A program made the translations under genes and the position numbers. Positions 1 to 9,424 of a DNA stretch of 64,000 nt are shown piece after piece. Source of the DNA: Nitrospirae bacterium MYbinv3 (lineage in GTDB: Bacteria > Nitrospirota > Thermodesulfovibrionia > Thermodesulfovibrionales > Magnetobacteriaceae); assembly GCA_002753395.1 (NCBI GenBank), contig PEAB01000001.1:1-64000 (forward strand), written 5' to 3'. Position 1 is the stretch's first letter; each line of letters begins with the position of its first letter. The notes beneath the pieces are model-generated. The model saw nothing but the letters and a program-made list of their open reading frames with translations. It was not told where the DNA came from and ran no database searches.

Positions 1-193
1 GCCTGACATTTACAGGGTCAAGGGAACAAGTTCCCTTGTGGGAGGGTCTAAGGGAGGGCAAAGCCCTCCCTTTTTTCATCTTCACAACCTTAAGTCAACA
101 GCATTAGGTCTGAGGGGAGGGGTTGCGAACCCCTGCGGCAACAGGCAGAGCCTCCCCTTCTTTGACAAAACCCACGACTTTCTTATGCGCCCA
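1..193. repeat. Dispersed GC-rich repeat, copy 1 (left end outside window)
   Basis: This stretch carries the building blocks of the main dispersed repeat: a hairpin-forming aagggaac/gttccctt block, a GGGAGGGCAAAGCCCTCCC palindrome, and a right end CCCACGACTTTCTTATGCGCCC. Complete copies elsewhere begin with the reverse complement of that end (GTGCATAAGAAAGTCGTGGG), so the family has MITE-like terminal inverted repeats. No ORF is present. The inner modules occur here in the same composite order as at about 43.1 kb. Confidence 0.8.
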
Positions 194-311
194 TTTCTAA
201 CTATAAGTTGACAATTTTGTAAGGATTATGATTAGATCAAACAACTTGTAATTGTTGAGGGTAAGGGATTTTTAAAACAAGAGGTCATAATAATAAGGAG
301 GTATTTTAATT

Positions 312-1469
312 ATGAAACGTATTTTAGTTATTGGCGGCGGCAGCGCAGGTGTAATGTTTTCTAACAGAATGAGAAACGAATTTAGTCCCGACGAGGTTGA
401 AATCACGGTTATAGAACGTAATACGATGCACGTGTATCAACCTGCCTTTACATTAGTGGTTTTTGATCTGGATGATCCCAAAAATCTACTTAGGCCAATG
501 AAGGATCTCTTTTTTGACGGTATCAAACTTGTCCACGATCAGGCCGTCAAGATAGATGCACCAAACAATAAGGTTATAACAGCTAAGAGCGGTGAGCTTA
601 CATACGACTATCTCGTGGTAGCCACTGGCGCTAAGTTGTTTTTTGAAGAGCCGGAGGGTCTGAAAGAAGGCATAGAGAAGGGTACCAACGTACAAACCTT
701 CTATCAGCTCGATGGTGCAATAAAGTTGAGAGATACGCTTAAGGAGATAGATGGCGGAACGATTGTCATGTCGGTGTGTGAGATGCCTATCAAGTGCCCG
801 GCTGCCCCTATGAAATTTATAATGATGGCAGAGGATACGATGAGGCAGAGGGGCAAGAGGGACAAGTTCAAGTTCATCTTTACAACGCCGATGCCTGCGG
901 TCTTTAGCAGGGAACCCTACGCATCAAAGCTGGTCAATATATTTGGCTCAAGGGGTATAGATACAGTGGCAAACTTTGCCCCGTCTATGGTTGACTATGA
1001 CAAGGGGGTCATTAAGGATTATGGCGGTAAGGAAGTCAAGTTTGACCTTCTGTGCATAACCCCCCCACACGGTGGCGAGGCCGTGATAGAAGAGTCAGAG
1101 GGCGTGGGAGATGCCGCCGGATGGGTTAGCTGCGACAAGAACCTGATGGTCAGCAAGAAGTACAACAACGTCTTTGGTATAGGCGATGCTACCGATTTTC
1201 CAACCTCTAAGACGGCCTCTGGCATAAGGAAGCAGGCCAAGGTACTTGTATCGCGTCTGAAGGCGGATATCAAGGGAGAGACGTCTACGGAGAGATACGA
1301 TGGCGAGATCATCTGTCCAATACTGACCAAGTACAAGAGGGTCATGTTTGCTCACTTTAACTATGAAGAGTCTATCTCGCCTGCTATTGAGAGTTACGGC
1401 AATTGGGTGCTCAAGGTACATATGCTCAGGCCTCTATACTGGAATCTTATGCTTAATGGGTTGATATAG
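312..1469 (+). CDS. sqr: Sulfide:quinone oxidoreductase-like FAD flavoprotein
   Basis: A 385-residue two-dinucleotide-binding flavoprotein. It opens with an FAD Rossmann motif (VIGGGSAG, residues 7-14) and has a second FAD contact near residues 286-296 (NVFGIGDATDF). Candidate redox cysteines lie at C156, C162 (KCPAAPMK) and C335 (EIICPILTK), the spacing expected of sulfide:quinone oxidoreductases, which oxidise sulfide at the membrane surface and pass electrons to quinone. The amphipathic C-terminal tail (LYWNLMLNGL) fits monotopic membrane attachment. A strong AAGGAGG site precedes the ATG. The next gene is DUF1641, a known SQR neighbour. A related pyridine nucleotide-disulfide oxidoreductase or flavocytochrome c subunit is the alternative; the cysteine pattern favours SQR. 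Confidence 0.85.
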   Translation: MKRILVIGGGSAGVMFSNRMRNEFSPDEVEITVIERNTMHVYQPAFTLVVFDLDDPKNLLRPMKDLFFDGIKLVHDQAVKIDAPNNKVITAKSGELTYDYLVVATGAKLFFEEPEGLKEGIEKGTNVQTFYQLDGAIKLRDTLKEIDGGTIVMSVCEMPIKCPAAPMKFIMMAEDTMRQRGKRDKFKFIFTTPMPAVFSREPYASKLVNIFGSRGIDTVANFAPSMVDYDKGVIKDYGGKEVKFDLLCITPPHGGEAVIEESEGVGDAAGWVSCDKNLMVSKKYNNVFGIGDATDFPTSKTASGIRKQAKVLVSRLKADIKGETSTERYDGEIICPILTKYKRVMFAHFNYEESISPAIESYGNWVLKVHMLRPLYWNLMLNGLI

Positions 1470-1518
1470 AATCGGGGAGGTTATAATAAGCACAAATATT
1501 TAGATTGAGGAGTGAGAC

Positions 1519-2595
1519 ATGTCTAAGAAAACAATGATGGCCGTAACAGGTAACGGCGATAGATCGGCAATGCAAGAAAAGATGGCAATGCAGATAGATG
1601 AGATTTACGGCAGACTCAAGCTGGTAGAAAATCTCTACCAGGACATAATGCCAGCCCTGGAAAAGATCCCCAAGGAGATAAACTCTACCTTAAACGAGCT
1701 TAGGACCAGATTTGAACGGGAGGAGACATTGGCCCTCATAAAGGCTGTCGGTGATAACATCCCGACCTTTGTGACCATGATAAAGACTATGGAGGCCTTT
1801 ATCGGTCTGTTCAAGGATGTCGCTCCAGTGGCTGAAAAGGTTGTACATGAGCTGACCCCGACCATAAACTCCCTCAGATATGCCTTTGAAAGAGAAGAGA
1901 CCTTAGAGCTTATCCAAAAAATGGGTGAAAACATACCGATTTTCCTCGAAGGCTTAAAGACGATGGAACACTTTGCCAGCATGTTTAAGGACGTAATGCC
2001 TACGGGTGAGAAAATCATGAAGGAGCTGACTCCAACTATAAACGCCCTGAGGTACGCCTTTGAAAGTGAAGAGACCTTAGAGCTTATCCTAAAGACGGGT
2101 GAGAACATACCGACCTTCCTCGAAGGGTTAAAGATGATGGAGTTTGCTGTTGGCATGTTTAAGGACGTAATGCCTATGGGTGAAAAAGTCTTGACAGAGC
2201 TTACCCCGACTATAAACATGCTCAGGTATGCCTTTGAAAAGGATGAGACACTGGACCTCCTGCAGAAGACGGGTGAAAACATACCAACCTTTATCAAACT
2301 ATTAGACTTCCTGGCACACTTTGAACAGAGCGGGGGACTGGACTACACACTTAAGTCCGCCTCTGTCAAGGAGACTGAGTATATGATCAAAGGTATGGAG
2401 AAGTGTGCCGTCAGGACTATGCAGCAGCTAATGGAGAGACCGCTAAAACCGGGTATGAAGAGCCTCTTCTCATCCATGATGGACCCTGAAGTTCAGAAGG
2501 GGTTTATACTGCTAACAACCTTTGCTCGCAACATGCCCCAGTGTATGCTTGAGACCATCGAAGAAAGCGAAGAGACAATCAAGAAGAAGATATAG
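1519..2595 (+). CDS. DUF1641 protein with four tandem 58-residue repeats
   Basis: A 358-residue, largely alpha-helical protein with no signal peptide or membrane segment. Residues of about 37-275 consist of four tandem copies of a 58-residue unit with the signature FKDVMP..GEK...ELTPTIN.LRYAFE..ETLELI...GENIPTFLEGLK. The first copy is the most diverged and the middle ones are the most alike. This matches the DUF1641 family, commonly encoded beside sulfide:quinone oxidoreductases; its biochemical role is not established. Only 49 bases separate it from the SQR gene, and a GAGGAGTGAG ribosome site precedes the ATG, so the two are probably co-transcribed. Most DUF1641 proteins I know are shorter, so the repeat number looks expanded. 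Confidence 0.8.
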   Translation: MSKKTMMAVTGNGDRSAMQEKMAMQIDEIYGRLKLVENLYQDIMPALEKIPKEINSTLNELRTRFEREETLALIKAVGDNIPTFVTMIKTMEAFIGLFKDVAPVAEKVVHELTPTINSLRYAFEREETLELIQKMGENIPIFLEGLKTMEHFASMFKDVMPTGEKIMKELTPTINALRYAFESEETLELILKTGENIPTFLEGLKMMEFAVGMFKDVMPMGEKVLTELTPTINMLRYAFEKDETLDLLQKTGENIPTFIKLLDFLAHFEQSGGLDYTLKSASVKETEYMIKGMEKCAVRTMQQLMERPLKPGMKSLFSSMMDPEVQKGFILLTTFARNMPQCMLETIEESEETIKKKI

Positions 2596-2599
2596 AAAG

Positions 2600-2735
2600 A
2601 TAAATAGGGAGGGCTTTGCCTCTGCCGCAGGGGTTCGCAACCCCCTCCCTAGACCCTCCCACAAGGGGACCAGTCCCCTTGACCCCTTAAAGTCAGGCGT
2701 GGTAGCTTAAGATGTTATGTATGTGCATCAATTAA
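2600..2735. repeat. Dispersed GC-rich repeat, copy 2
   Basis: It lies just past the DUF1641 stop and between convergent genes. It contains the CTCTGCCGCAGGGGTTCGCAA block, the AAGGGGACCAGTCCCCTT palindrome and the GTCAGGCGTGGTAGCTTAAGATGTTA tail, which recurs at 38.9 and 60.8 kb. Its hairpins could act as a bidirectional transcription terminator. Confidence 0.75.
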
Positions 2736-2742
2736 AAACTAC

Positions 2743-3651
2743 TTATTGTACGTCAATCGTAATAAAGACCTTGTGTTTTTCTAATATCCTTTTGAATTCT
2801 GAACTCTTTCTTAGATTTTTCAGCTCAGTGTCTTTACGCAAGAGATTGTAGTCTGTGAATCCATTCTCCAATGCCTTATCCAGGCTTTCAAGTGCCAGGT
2901 CTGTCGTGTTCTCATCCAATGAATACAGACACGTAAGGTTATAGAATACACTATAGCTATTCGGTAAGAGTCTGGCGGCCGTTTTTAGATCATCTAGAGC
3001 CTTGTTCCGTTTCTTTAGCAGCATATAAGCCGTTCCTCTCTGTTCGTATGCCTTGCCTGTTGTTTGATTGTCATTTGAGTTAATCTCTATGGCCTTTGTA
3101 TACTCATTGATTGCGTTATCAACATACTGCACAAATGCAGCCTTATTGCCTTTATTAACATTTACAAGTGCAATCCAGTGGAAGCCTTCTTCAAGGTGTT
3201 TGATTGCTTCTTGTTTTTTCATTTCGTCTCTGCTATCATTAGCTGGCGGTAACGGTGTCGGAGGGCCGCTAGGCGGGGTAGGAGGGGGTGATGGTTTGCA
3301 TTTCTCTTTTCTTACCTCATCGATGAGTTTTTGTCTATTACTGTCAGATATCTTGTAGCTTTTTGCTATCTTATCTCCTTCAGTGCAGCTTGTATCTCCG
3401 CCTGCGCAGCAATCAATTGTCTCACAGCATTTTTTTAAGGCCTCTTTATACTTTAGTTTAGGTCCATTAGCCATCTTAGACGTCATATAAACTAATAGCC
3501 CAATTAATACTAATGCTGCTACAGCTATTCCAACTATTAACAAAGTCCGCTTATTGTTACCTTTAGGTCTATCGATTCCACATCCTTGACACTTTGTACG
3601 GCTGTCAGGATTAACTGCATTACAACCATTACATGTCCAATTACTGCTCAT
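2743..3651 (-). CDS. Zinc-ribbon, membrane-anchored TPR protein
   Basis: A 302-residue protein and the last gene of the minus-strand tubulin operon. It starts with a four-cysteine zinc ribbon of RanBP2 style (WTCNGCNAVN...TKCQGCG, residues 5-24). One membrane helix follows (about 35-56), then a Cys-rich segment with CC and CCAGG motifs (about 74-90), a Pro-rich linker (about 119-138), and a C-terminal half with TPR-like helical repeats (AYEQRGTAYMLLKKRNKALDDL). It overlaps the 3' end of the tubulin-like gene by 11 bases and its AGGAGG site lies inside that gene, so translation is probably coupled. This is probably a scaffold at the membrane; I recognise no named family. Confidence 0.8.
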   Translation of the reverse strand: MSSNWTCNGCNAVNPDSRTKCQGCGIDRPKGNNKRTLLIVGIAVAALVLIGLLVYMTSKMANGPKLKYKEALKKCCETIDCCAGGDTSCTEGDKIAKSYKISDSNRQKLIDEVRKEKCKPSPPPTPPSGPPTPLPPANDSRDEMKKQEAIKHLEEGFHWIALVNVNKGNKAAFVQYVDNAINEYTKAIEINSNDNQTTGKAYEQRGTAYMLLKKRNKALDDLKTAARLLPNSYSVFYNLTCLYSLDENTTDLALESLDKALENGFTDYNLLRKDTELKNLRKSSEFKRILEKHKVFITIDVQ

Positions 3652-6600
3652 TCTTTACCTCCTGTTCAATAGATAATACCTCATCATCGGTCAGTCCTAA
3701 CTTCTTCTGCTTGTCCTTCAGGAAGATTCTATCGTCTTCTATAACCTCACCGAATAGATCATAACAGGATTTAAACGCTTCTTTGTACTGTCTGTATAGC
3801 TCTTTTTTGCCGCCATTCCCTGTTGTTGACAGCGCCTCCAACACTAATCTCTCGGCGTCATCAATACTGAGTCTATGACGATTGATACCTCTGTTTATTA
3901 GCGCGTCCTTATCCCTAATGCCTCTGCTTATTAACAACGTCAAATCATTTCTAAATGAAGAGACGGCTGTATCATCAGGTTTATCCGCATCGCCATGTAA
4001 ATCGAGACGGATTATTTCATGCGGTGATTCTGGCGGCTCTAGGTTAAACTTACGCCTGTAATCTTCTATAATAACCAGTTGTCTATTAAACTCTGGATTG
4101 GCCTCCCTGTCATCGAGTGAGTCCTTTAGTTTATCGAGATACCCTTCAAGCCTTGACCACAGGGCCTCTCTATCTTTCCTCGTTTTAAGAGAAGCTGCTA
4201 TCTTGTCAACAAGTCTTGTTAGTATTTCAAGGGGCGTTTCACTGGCCGTGAGGTTATCTATGTCTTTGCCTGCCTGGATGGTGATTAAGTGTTGTTCGAC
4301 GTCCGTCCAGTTTCTAGACAGTTTAGTATATATCTTTTGTCTGCTTCGCTCATCATGGTACGTTAGATATATGTGGTCGTAACCAGACTCTGCGTCGGTT
4401 CTCTGTATTAGGAAATCAAATATCCTTCCTAGGAGGACGTAGGACTCCGCCTGCCGTTTAATAACATCACTCCAGTTGTCAGGGAAGATATCTGGAAAGT
4501 CAATACTTACATCAGTGCTTGAGGGGTTAACGGCCAGATAGCTCTGTCTGTATTCACCCAAGAGGTTTATCTTATGCAGCGGGAAGGCGAGGTATTCGGA
4601 GGCAAATATGATCCTGTACATATCCGACAGCCTGCTCATATGTGAGAGATTGCCCCCTTGAGCATAGTTTTTTATACTGTAGATGGTCTTCACAAGGGCC
4701 TGAATGTTTGTATCGCCTTCTGGATTAGATGTTCCTAGCCATTCGTGCAAGAGCCCTTCACCCACGTCCGGATCGGCAATCGTGATCATCGGTTTTGACC
4801 TGCGGACATAAGAATACAAGATGTTTGCAATCCCATTGGACGGACTTCTCTGCAATATACTTGCAATAGAAAACCTTCTAATCCCTGAACACCTTTCCTT
4901 ACACTTATTCAACAGGGCATTGATAAAGCCCTCTTGCTGCAGGTCGACAATATTTAATATCCTTATCTCACTGATGGTCTTTCCGCTGTTATCTTTTTTA
5001 GCAAAGTGATAAATCAGGTCATTCATGATGGGTACGGCATAAACAGAGGGGTCGGCTACGATGGACCTGATTACCTCATATAGACTGGTCCTGTTTAGCA
5101 TCAGGTCGTTAAAAGACTTATGGGCAAGTACGACCCCTTCAATGTCTTGTTTTTTGATTGAGAACCTGTCTGAGAGACTAGAGATGCTTTCCTTATATCT
5201 TGAGATACTCCTTCTCAACGTCTCAAGTTCGTCCCTTACTGAGGGCAAGGTGCTGCCATCATCCAGGAGCAGCCCTTTACCACTGAGCATATCGATAATC
5301 ACCCTGTACGCTTCGGCATAAAGGGCGGCCTCGGCATATCCTTTAATGCAGCCATATACCTTATTTATCCAATGGAGCACTGCGAACTTGTCTTTCCCTA
5401 TAGTCTCTCTCAGGACACTAACAGAGGCAGAGAACTTGTTTTGCATAGACGTCATCTCATCCTGAAACGACTTGTGCATCTTCTGTAAGTTAGTCACCTC
5501 TTTATCTATATAACTGGCAATACCGTTTAGGAAGGCATTGGCCATCAGATGACCCTTGTACTGATCTTCTACGGTCTTTAGAGTAACCTCCTTTAGTTTA
5601 TTGACGGTGCCTAATAATTGATGTGTTCCCGTCATTTGTACAGCCCTGGTCAATGCCCCCCAGAGTCTTGGATCTGCGCTAAACTGAAGATCCCTCTTGT
5701 ATTCGTCGAAGTGCATACTTATATTGCCAATCTTGTTGGCGTCTTTCTGTGTAATTGTTTCAGCCTTCTTCTTTTCTATACCAAAGTTTACCTCGTTTAT
5801 TATATTTTTTTTCTCAGGGTTTAGCAGCACCTGAAACAGATTTTTTCTATCTATCTGGTTTAGGATGTCGCTGTCAACAGGGGTTATTGCATCCATGAAG
5901 AGCCACCTTTGAAGAGTTGCCGAGGCCATCTCGTAGGCCATCATCTCTTCAATTTTAAAAACCGGGAAGGACAGAGAAGATAATCCAAAGGACAGGAATG
6001 ACCTAGGTTTATTGGTTTGAGGCTCCAGGTTAATAAAGCCGGGCTGGGACATCTTATCAACCCTCAGCCCTTTCTTGGTATTGGAGATGTCGCTGCTAAA
6101 CTCCAGAAAGAGATTAAAGGCAGCCACCTCCTCTAGTTCACCCCTTATGAGCTGATAGTCGCCAGCGTTCTGTGTTACGATATAGCAAACATCCACAGGG
6201 GAGGTCTTATCGTTTATGATCTTCATAGCGTTTGGATCGGGGTATTCGGCATTGAATGTGGTATTGGGCATGGTGTAGTGTTGAAGCTCCTTTAGGGCGC
6301 TATAACAGTTTGCCCTTTTCGTGGGGTTATCACCGCCAATGATAAAGACTCCTATGACCTTGGATATTGCCTCTACGTTTTCGCTTTTGAGCACCTTGCG
6401 AGTGTTATAGCACAGCTCGATAAAAGAGCCGCTCCCAGTACCCCCCATGAAGGAACACACTATGTATATGTACAGGTTGTTATCCGTAGGTTGTTTTAAG
6501 GTCTGAGACGTCGTTGTGATATTTTCAAGCTGCATTACCTTTCTGATCTTACCGCTTAAGCTCTCTCTAAACGGTATGACATTGTACGTAAAGGCCAGTC

Positions 6601-6955
6601 TGCCAAAAGGTCTTATCCCGCCAGCACCCTCAGGGATAGAGCTTACGTTTAGATTCAGTTTTGGATCAAGCCATCCATTGGTCTTTCTTCTTATTGATTC
6701 AGCGTCGGCTTTAGCTATTCCCCCTGAGAGTTCCACCCTCTCAGCCGCGCTGAAGGTCAGGTTGTTACCTAGATATTCGGTAACGGCGTTTGAACCAGCG
6801 TCGGGGACCAGATTAGTGTGCGTATCCACGTGTAGGAATCCGATGCTAGGCAATAGGTCTAATGAGTCAAACTCCTCAACGATCATCCTTCTTACGTTTA
6901 ATAGAACGCTCTTGCCAACTCCCCCTATTCCAACGATTACTGACTGTGAAAACAT
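3641..6955 (-). CDS. Giant tubulin/FtsZ-like GTPase (Tubulin_2-like)
   Basis: A 1104-residue cytoplasmic protein. The N terminus is a nucleotide-binding fold: VIVGIGGVGKSVL at 7-19 is the first glycine loop, and FMGGTGSGS at about 169-177 is the classic tubulin/FtsZ signature loop that contacts GTP phosphates. The rest, with helical and coiled segments, is far larger than FtsZ (about 380) or tubulin (about 450). This fits the bacterial Tubulin_2 type of giant tubulin-like protein. The ORF track starts four codons upstream at a GTG; I prefer the ATG giving MFSQSV, which has GAGGTG at the right distance and begins just after the stop of the upstream membrane gene. A role in membrane remodelling or an envelope cytoskeleton is inferred from the operon and is not proven. 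Confidence 0.82.
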   Translation of the reverse strand: MFSQSVIVGIGGVGKSVLLNVRRMIVEEFDSLDLLPSIGFLHVDTHTNLVPDAGSNAVTEYLGNNLTFSAAERVELSGGIAKADAESIRRKTNGWLDPKLNLNVSSIPEGAGGIRPFGRLAFTYNVIPFRESLSGKIRKVMQLENITTTSQTLKQPTDNNLYIYIVCSFMGGTGSGSFIELCYNTRKVLKSENVEAISKVIGVFIIGGDNPTKRANCYSALKELQHYTMPNTTFNAEYPDPNAMKIINDKTSPVDVCYIVTQNAGDYQLIRGELEEVAAFNLFLEFSSDISNTKKGLRVDKMSQPGFINLEPQTNKPRSFLSFGLSSLSFPVFKIEEMMAYEMASATLQRWLFMDAITPVDSDILNQIDRKNLFQVLLNPEKKNIINEVNFGIEKKKAETITQKDANKIGNISMHFDEYKRDLQFSADPRLWGALTRAVQMTGTHQLLGTVNKLKEVTLKTVEDQYKGHLMANAFLNGIASYIDKEVTNLQKMHKSFQDEMTSMQNKFSASVSVLRETIGKDKFAVLHWINKVYGCIKGYAEAALYAEAYRVIIDMLSGKGLLLDDGSTLPSVRDELETLRRSISRYKESISSLSDRFSIKKQDIEGVVLAHKSFNDLMLNRTSLYEVIRSIVADPSVYAVPIMNDLIYHFAKKDNSGKTISEIRILNIVDLQQEGFINALLNKCKERCSGIRRFSIASILQRSPSNGIANILYSYVRRSKPMITIADPDVGEGLLHEWLGTSNPEGDTNIQALVKTIYSIKNYAQGGNLSHMSRLSDMYRIIFASEYLAFPLHKINLLGEYRQSYLAVNPSSTDVSIDFPDIFPDNWSDVIKRQAESYVLLGRIFDFLIQRTDAESGYDHIYLTYHDERSRQKIYTKLSRNWTDVEQHLITIQAGKDIDNLTASETPLEILTRLVDKIAASLKTRKDREALWSRLEGYLDKLKDSLDDREANPEFNRQLVIIEDYRRKFNLEPPESPHEIIRLDLHGDADKPDDTAVSSFRNDLTLLISRGIRDKDALINRGINRHRLSIDDAERLVLEALSTTGNGGKKELYRQYKEAFKSCYDLFGEVIEDDRIFLKDKQKKLGLTDDEVLSIEQEVKNEQ

Positions 6956-6956
6956 C

Positions 6957-7289
6957 TTACACCTCACTTGGTCTGGTCAATACCAGGTAGACCATGTCAA
7001 AGATTAATGCAAATACCAGGATAACCAGCGCTATTATGGTGCTGTAGAAACCGAGGATGTCTAATGATGCAATATCCCAGGCCAGAATAAAAGAGGCGCT
7101 CAATACCAGTGCCCCGTATTTGGCATTATCTATACGAGAGTTTATCGCATGATATATAATCCGCTTAAGGCCAAAATAGAGTATACCAAAGAACACACTG
7201 AAGGCTATGGCGATAAGGATCTCCTTTGTGGTAAGCTCTAGCGGCGGGGAGACCTCAACAAAGGTCTCCCATAAAAAAATCCTAAACAT
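6957..7289 (-). CDS. Small three-TM membrane protein of the tubulin operon
   Basis: 110 residues with three predicted membrane helices (about 23-45, 58-77 and 81-103: ILIAIAFSVFFGILYFGL, GALVLSASFILAWDIA, TIIALVILVFALIFDMVYL). A strong AAAGGAGGAAAG site precedes the ATG. It lies 12 bases after the caspase-like gene, and its stop is one base before the tubulin-like gene start, so translation is likely coupled. I recognise no family. From position and topology, it may be the membrane anchor or receptor for the tubulin-like protein. The 4-TM protein at 45120 sits in the equivalent place in the second tubulin operon, although the sequences do not look alike. Confidence 0.75.
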   Translation of the reverse strand: MFRIFLWETFVEVSPPLELTTKEILIAIAFSVFFGILYFGLKRIIYHAINSRIDNAKYGALVLSASFILAWDIASLDILGFYSTIIALVILVFALIFDMVYLVLTRPSEV

Positions 7290-7301
7290 ATCTTTCCTCC
7301 T

Positions 7302-8642
7302 TTATTTTGATTTTGCTAACTTTATGTTCCAGTCCTTTGTATCAGGTACTACCTGCGGATGTTGGTGTTCGTTTCTTTCAGCCCATACCCCATCAGTAAC
7401 GCGTGGTTTAGCATAACTAAAGGCATTAGCTATTTCGCCTTTAGTTTGTTTCAAGCCATCGAGTAAGAAGTAAGTGAAGAAACCGTTTTTAAGTCTTTTT
7501 GACTCAAATGATCTTTCGTTATTTCCACTTGCGCTTATCAAAACCTTCCCCCATCCATCAGATGAAAAGCTGCTTGATTCCTCCAATACTATATCCTTCG
7601 AGCCTATCATTTTTTTTGCCTGGTTTTCGCTTATACCATAGGTTTCATCTTCAACGCCCAGGGATTTTGCTCCTTCAGGATTAAGGCCTTTTATGTTCTT
7701 GTAAGCGCCGCTGCTATAACAAGTATCAAGTATAGCAACAACCCTTTTAGCCCTTATTCCTTGGAAAAAACCACTAAGCTCTGTTGCGGATATAGATGTA
7801 GACCACATTTTGTCTCCTGGTTTTTCAAATACTGTATCGTGAGTTACAATTGGTACATAGCCTTCTTTATCTGGCTTTGTACCATGACTACTTATATATA
7901 AGACCACAAGGTCGTCATCTTGGGCCTTGCTTATTATCTCATCCATGGCATTTTTTATATTAGCCCTTGTAGCTTTTTCACCTATTATGAGGGCGACATT
8001 ATTCTTGGTGAATCCTCCCTTGGCTGAATCAATAAGATATTTATACAGGTCACTTGCATCCTTTTCGGCAAATTCTAATTGTGGCGCTACTCTTTCGTTC
8101 TGAAATCTCCCTATGCCGACTACGAGGGCGTATCTGTTTTTGATCGGGCCCGGAGGACCGGCGCTCTTCTTTACGGCTGGGCTTTGGGCCGCTTTTAGCA
8201 TCATCTCTGAGAGCTTCTTAGACCAGCCTGGTACAACAACATTTTCAGGATCTACGGGTGAAACCCACTTTACGCCTACCGTTGACTGAGCTAGAGAAAA
8301 GGCCTTGTCAACCTCTTCCTCGTTTAGATATGAGCCTTTAAGCTGTATCCGTCCTAACCTGTCTATCTCCACAAAGCCATCCCGCACATTATACTTCTTA
8401 AACAGGTCATTAATCGTGGCTACGTGATGCGATGTAATTGGCGAGGAAGGATTCGTGGCTAATTGCGCAGCAGGACTTGATGCGGTAGCTGATGGTTGCG
8501 AAGGTGTTTCTGGCTGACCATAAGTCATACCTTGCCCTCCAAGCATCCCTAAACCTGTAACAGTTTGTAATGGTATACATTGCATTAGCAATAATGTGAT
8601 TGAAATAAGGCAGACAATAAGCAGTAAATAACTCTTTTTCAT
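7302..8642 (-). CDS. Caspase-fold (peptidase C14) lipoprotein with BON-like domain
   Basis: A 446-residue exported protein. Its N terminus is a hydrophobic signal with a possible lipobox ending at C22 (LLLMQC), then a low-complexity Ser/Pro/Ala linker. A BON-like module spans about 78-130 (GFVEIDRLGRIQLKGSYLNEEEVDKA). The caspase-like domain runs from about 168 to the end. H253 lies in SSHG and C308 in DTCYSSG, the catalytic dyad of clan CD peptidases, and YALVVGIG is the first strand. The protein is predicted in the periplasm or on the outer membrane inner face. Proteolysis of a neighbour or a regulatory role is possible; the substrate is unknown. Spacing to flanking genes indicates one operon with the tubulin-like gene. 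Confidence 0.85.
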   Translation of the reverse strand: MKKSYLLLIVCLISITLLLMQCIPLQTVTGLGMLGGQGMTYGQPETPSQPSATASSPAAQLATNPSSPITSHHVATINDLFKKYNVRDGFVEIDRLGRIQLKGSYLNEEEVDKAFSLAQSTVGVKWVSPVDPENVVVPGWSKKLSEMMLKAAQSPAVKKSAGPPGPIKNRYALVVGIGRFQNERVAPQLEFAEKDASDLYKYLIDSAKGGFTKNNVALIIGEKATRANIKNAMDEIISKAQDDDLVVLYISSHGTKPDKEGYVPIVTHDTVFEKPGDKMWSTSISATELSGFFQGIRAKRVVAILDTCYSSGAYKNIKGLNPEGAKSLGVEDETYGISENQAKKMIGSKDIVLEESSSFSSDGWGKVLISASGNNERSFESKRLKNGFFTYFLLDGLKQTKGEIANAFSYAKPRVTDGVWAERNEHQHPQVVPDTKDWNIKLAKSK

Positions 8643-8707
8643 AATAATAAACCTCGTAATTTAAGCTGATGAGGGGGAGCAAGGCTCCGCCCTCTCTTAC
8701 ATGTGAC

Positions 8708-9406
8708 TTAATTCTTAACGCTGACCTCAACCTCGCGCCTATCAGTTTGGTTCTTATATGACACCTCGTAGATGATCTTATATCGTCCCTCTGGCAGCTC
8801 TTTAGGGAGATCGATTGGCCCTTCGATCTTTCTTGTTCCGGGGTCAATCGTCCTTTTCTGGTTGATTGGCTCATTAAGTTTATTAGCATTGCCTTCTTTA
8901 TCGTAATATACAATGTAAAACGACTCCGTTACGCTTAGATCTTTTGTAGTCTCCGGATCCAAAACATAATATTTCCCTATGAGAGTAATCTGCTTTCCTG
9001 GCGCTAGAGTAGAAGGTGAGGCTTTTAACGTCTCAAGTTTCACCAAAGTACCTTTCTTAGGCTCATAGTTGATCGACTTTGCCGTTTCTTTGTAATCTGC
9101 AACCTGCGTATTTGCCACATTAAAGTAGTATGCAATACACTTACCCCATGCCAGGGCAAAGGCTGTAGTACCACCAGCAATGGCGCCCTTAACAGCCCCA
9201 TCCCTGCCTCCAAGTAACCCGCCTACAACCCCGCCTAAAACAGCGCCGCCTACCGTGTTCATGGCTATACACTGATCTTTTGCCGCATTGCGTTCATCAT
9301 CTGTCATGTTAGGACTTGGCTTTGGCAACATTGTGGTACATGATGTAACGAAGAATGCTGTTATTATTAACAGCGCAACGATGTTATACCTCTTACTGAT
9401 CTTCAC
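8708..9406 (-). CDS. Glycine-zipper lipoprotein
   Basis: 232 residues beginning at a GTG with AAAGGAG upstream. A signal peptide ends in a lipobox (FVTSC, C23). Residues about 53-83 form a glycine zipper (GGAVLGGVVGGLLGG and GAVKGAIAGG), a motif that inserts in or spans membranes. The C-terminal half has beta-strand character with an immunoglobulin-like look (LAPGKQITLIGKYYVLD ... EGRYKIIYEVSYK). It is the second gene of the operon in transcription order, 18 bases after the DUF4384-like gene. Likely an outer-membrane lipoprotein of the tubulin-associated complex. I do not recognise the C-terminal domain with certainty. Confidence 0.75.
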   Translation of the reverse strand: MKISKRYNIVALLIITAFFVTSCTTMLPKPSPNMTDDERNAAKDQCIAMNTVGGAVLGGVVGGLLGGRDGAVKGAIAGGTTAFALAWGKCIAYYFNVANTQVADYKETAKSINYEPKKGTLVKLETLKASPSTLAPGKQITLIGKYYVLDPETTKDLSVTESFYIVYYDKEGNANKLNEPINQKRTIDPGTRKIEGPIDLPKELPEGRYKIIYEVSYKNQTDRREVEVSVKN

Positions 9407-9424
9407 TTATCAATTCTCCTTTAT

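Noticed and set aside
1635-2297. 220-residue antisense ORF across the DUF1641 gene
   Set aside because: It mirrors the four tandem repeats of the real gene and has no ribosome site or family match; a shadow frame.
3068-3358. Plus-strand ORF opposite the zinc-ribbon/TPR gene
   Set aside because: It overlaps the Pro-rich linker in antisense, giving a Gly-rich peptide with no start signal.
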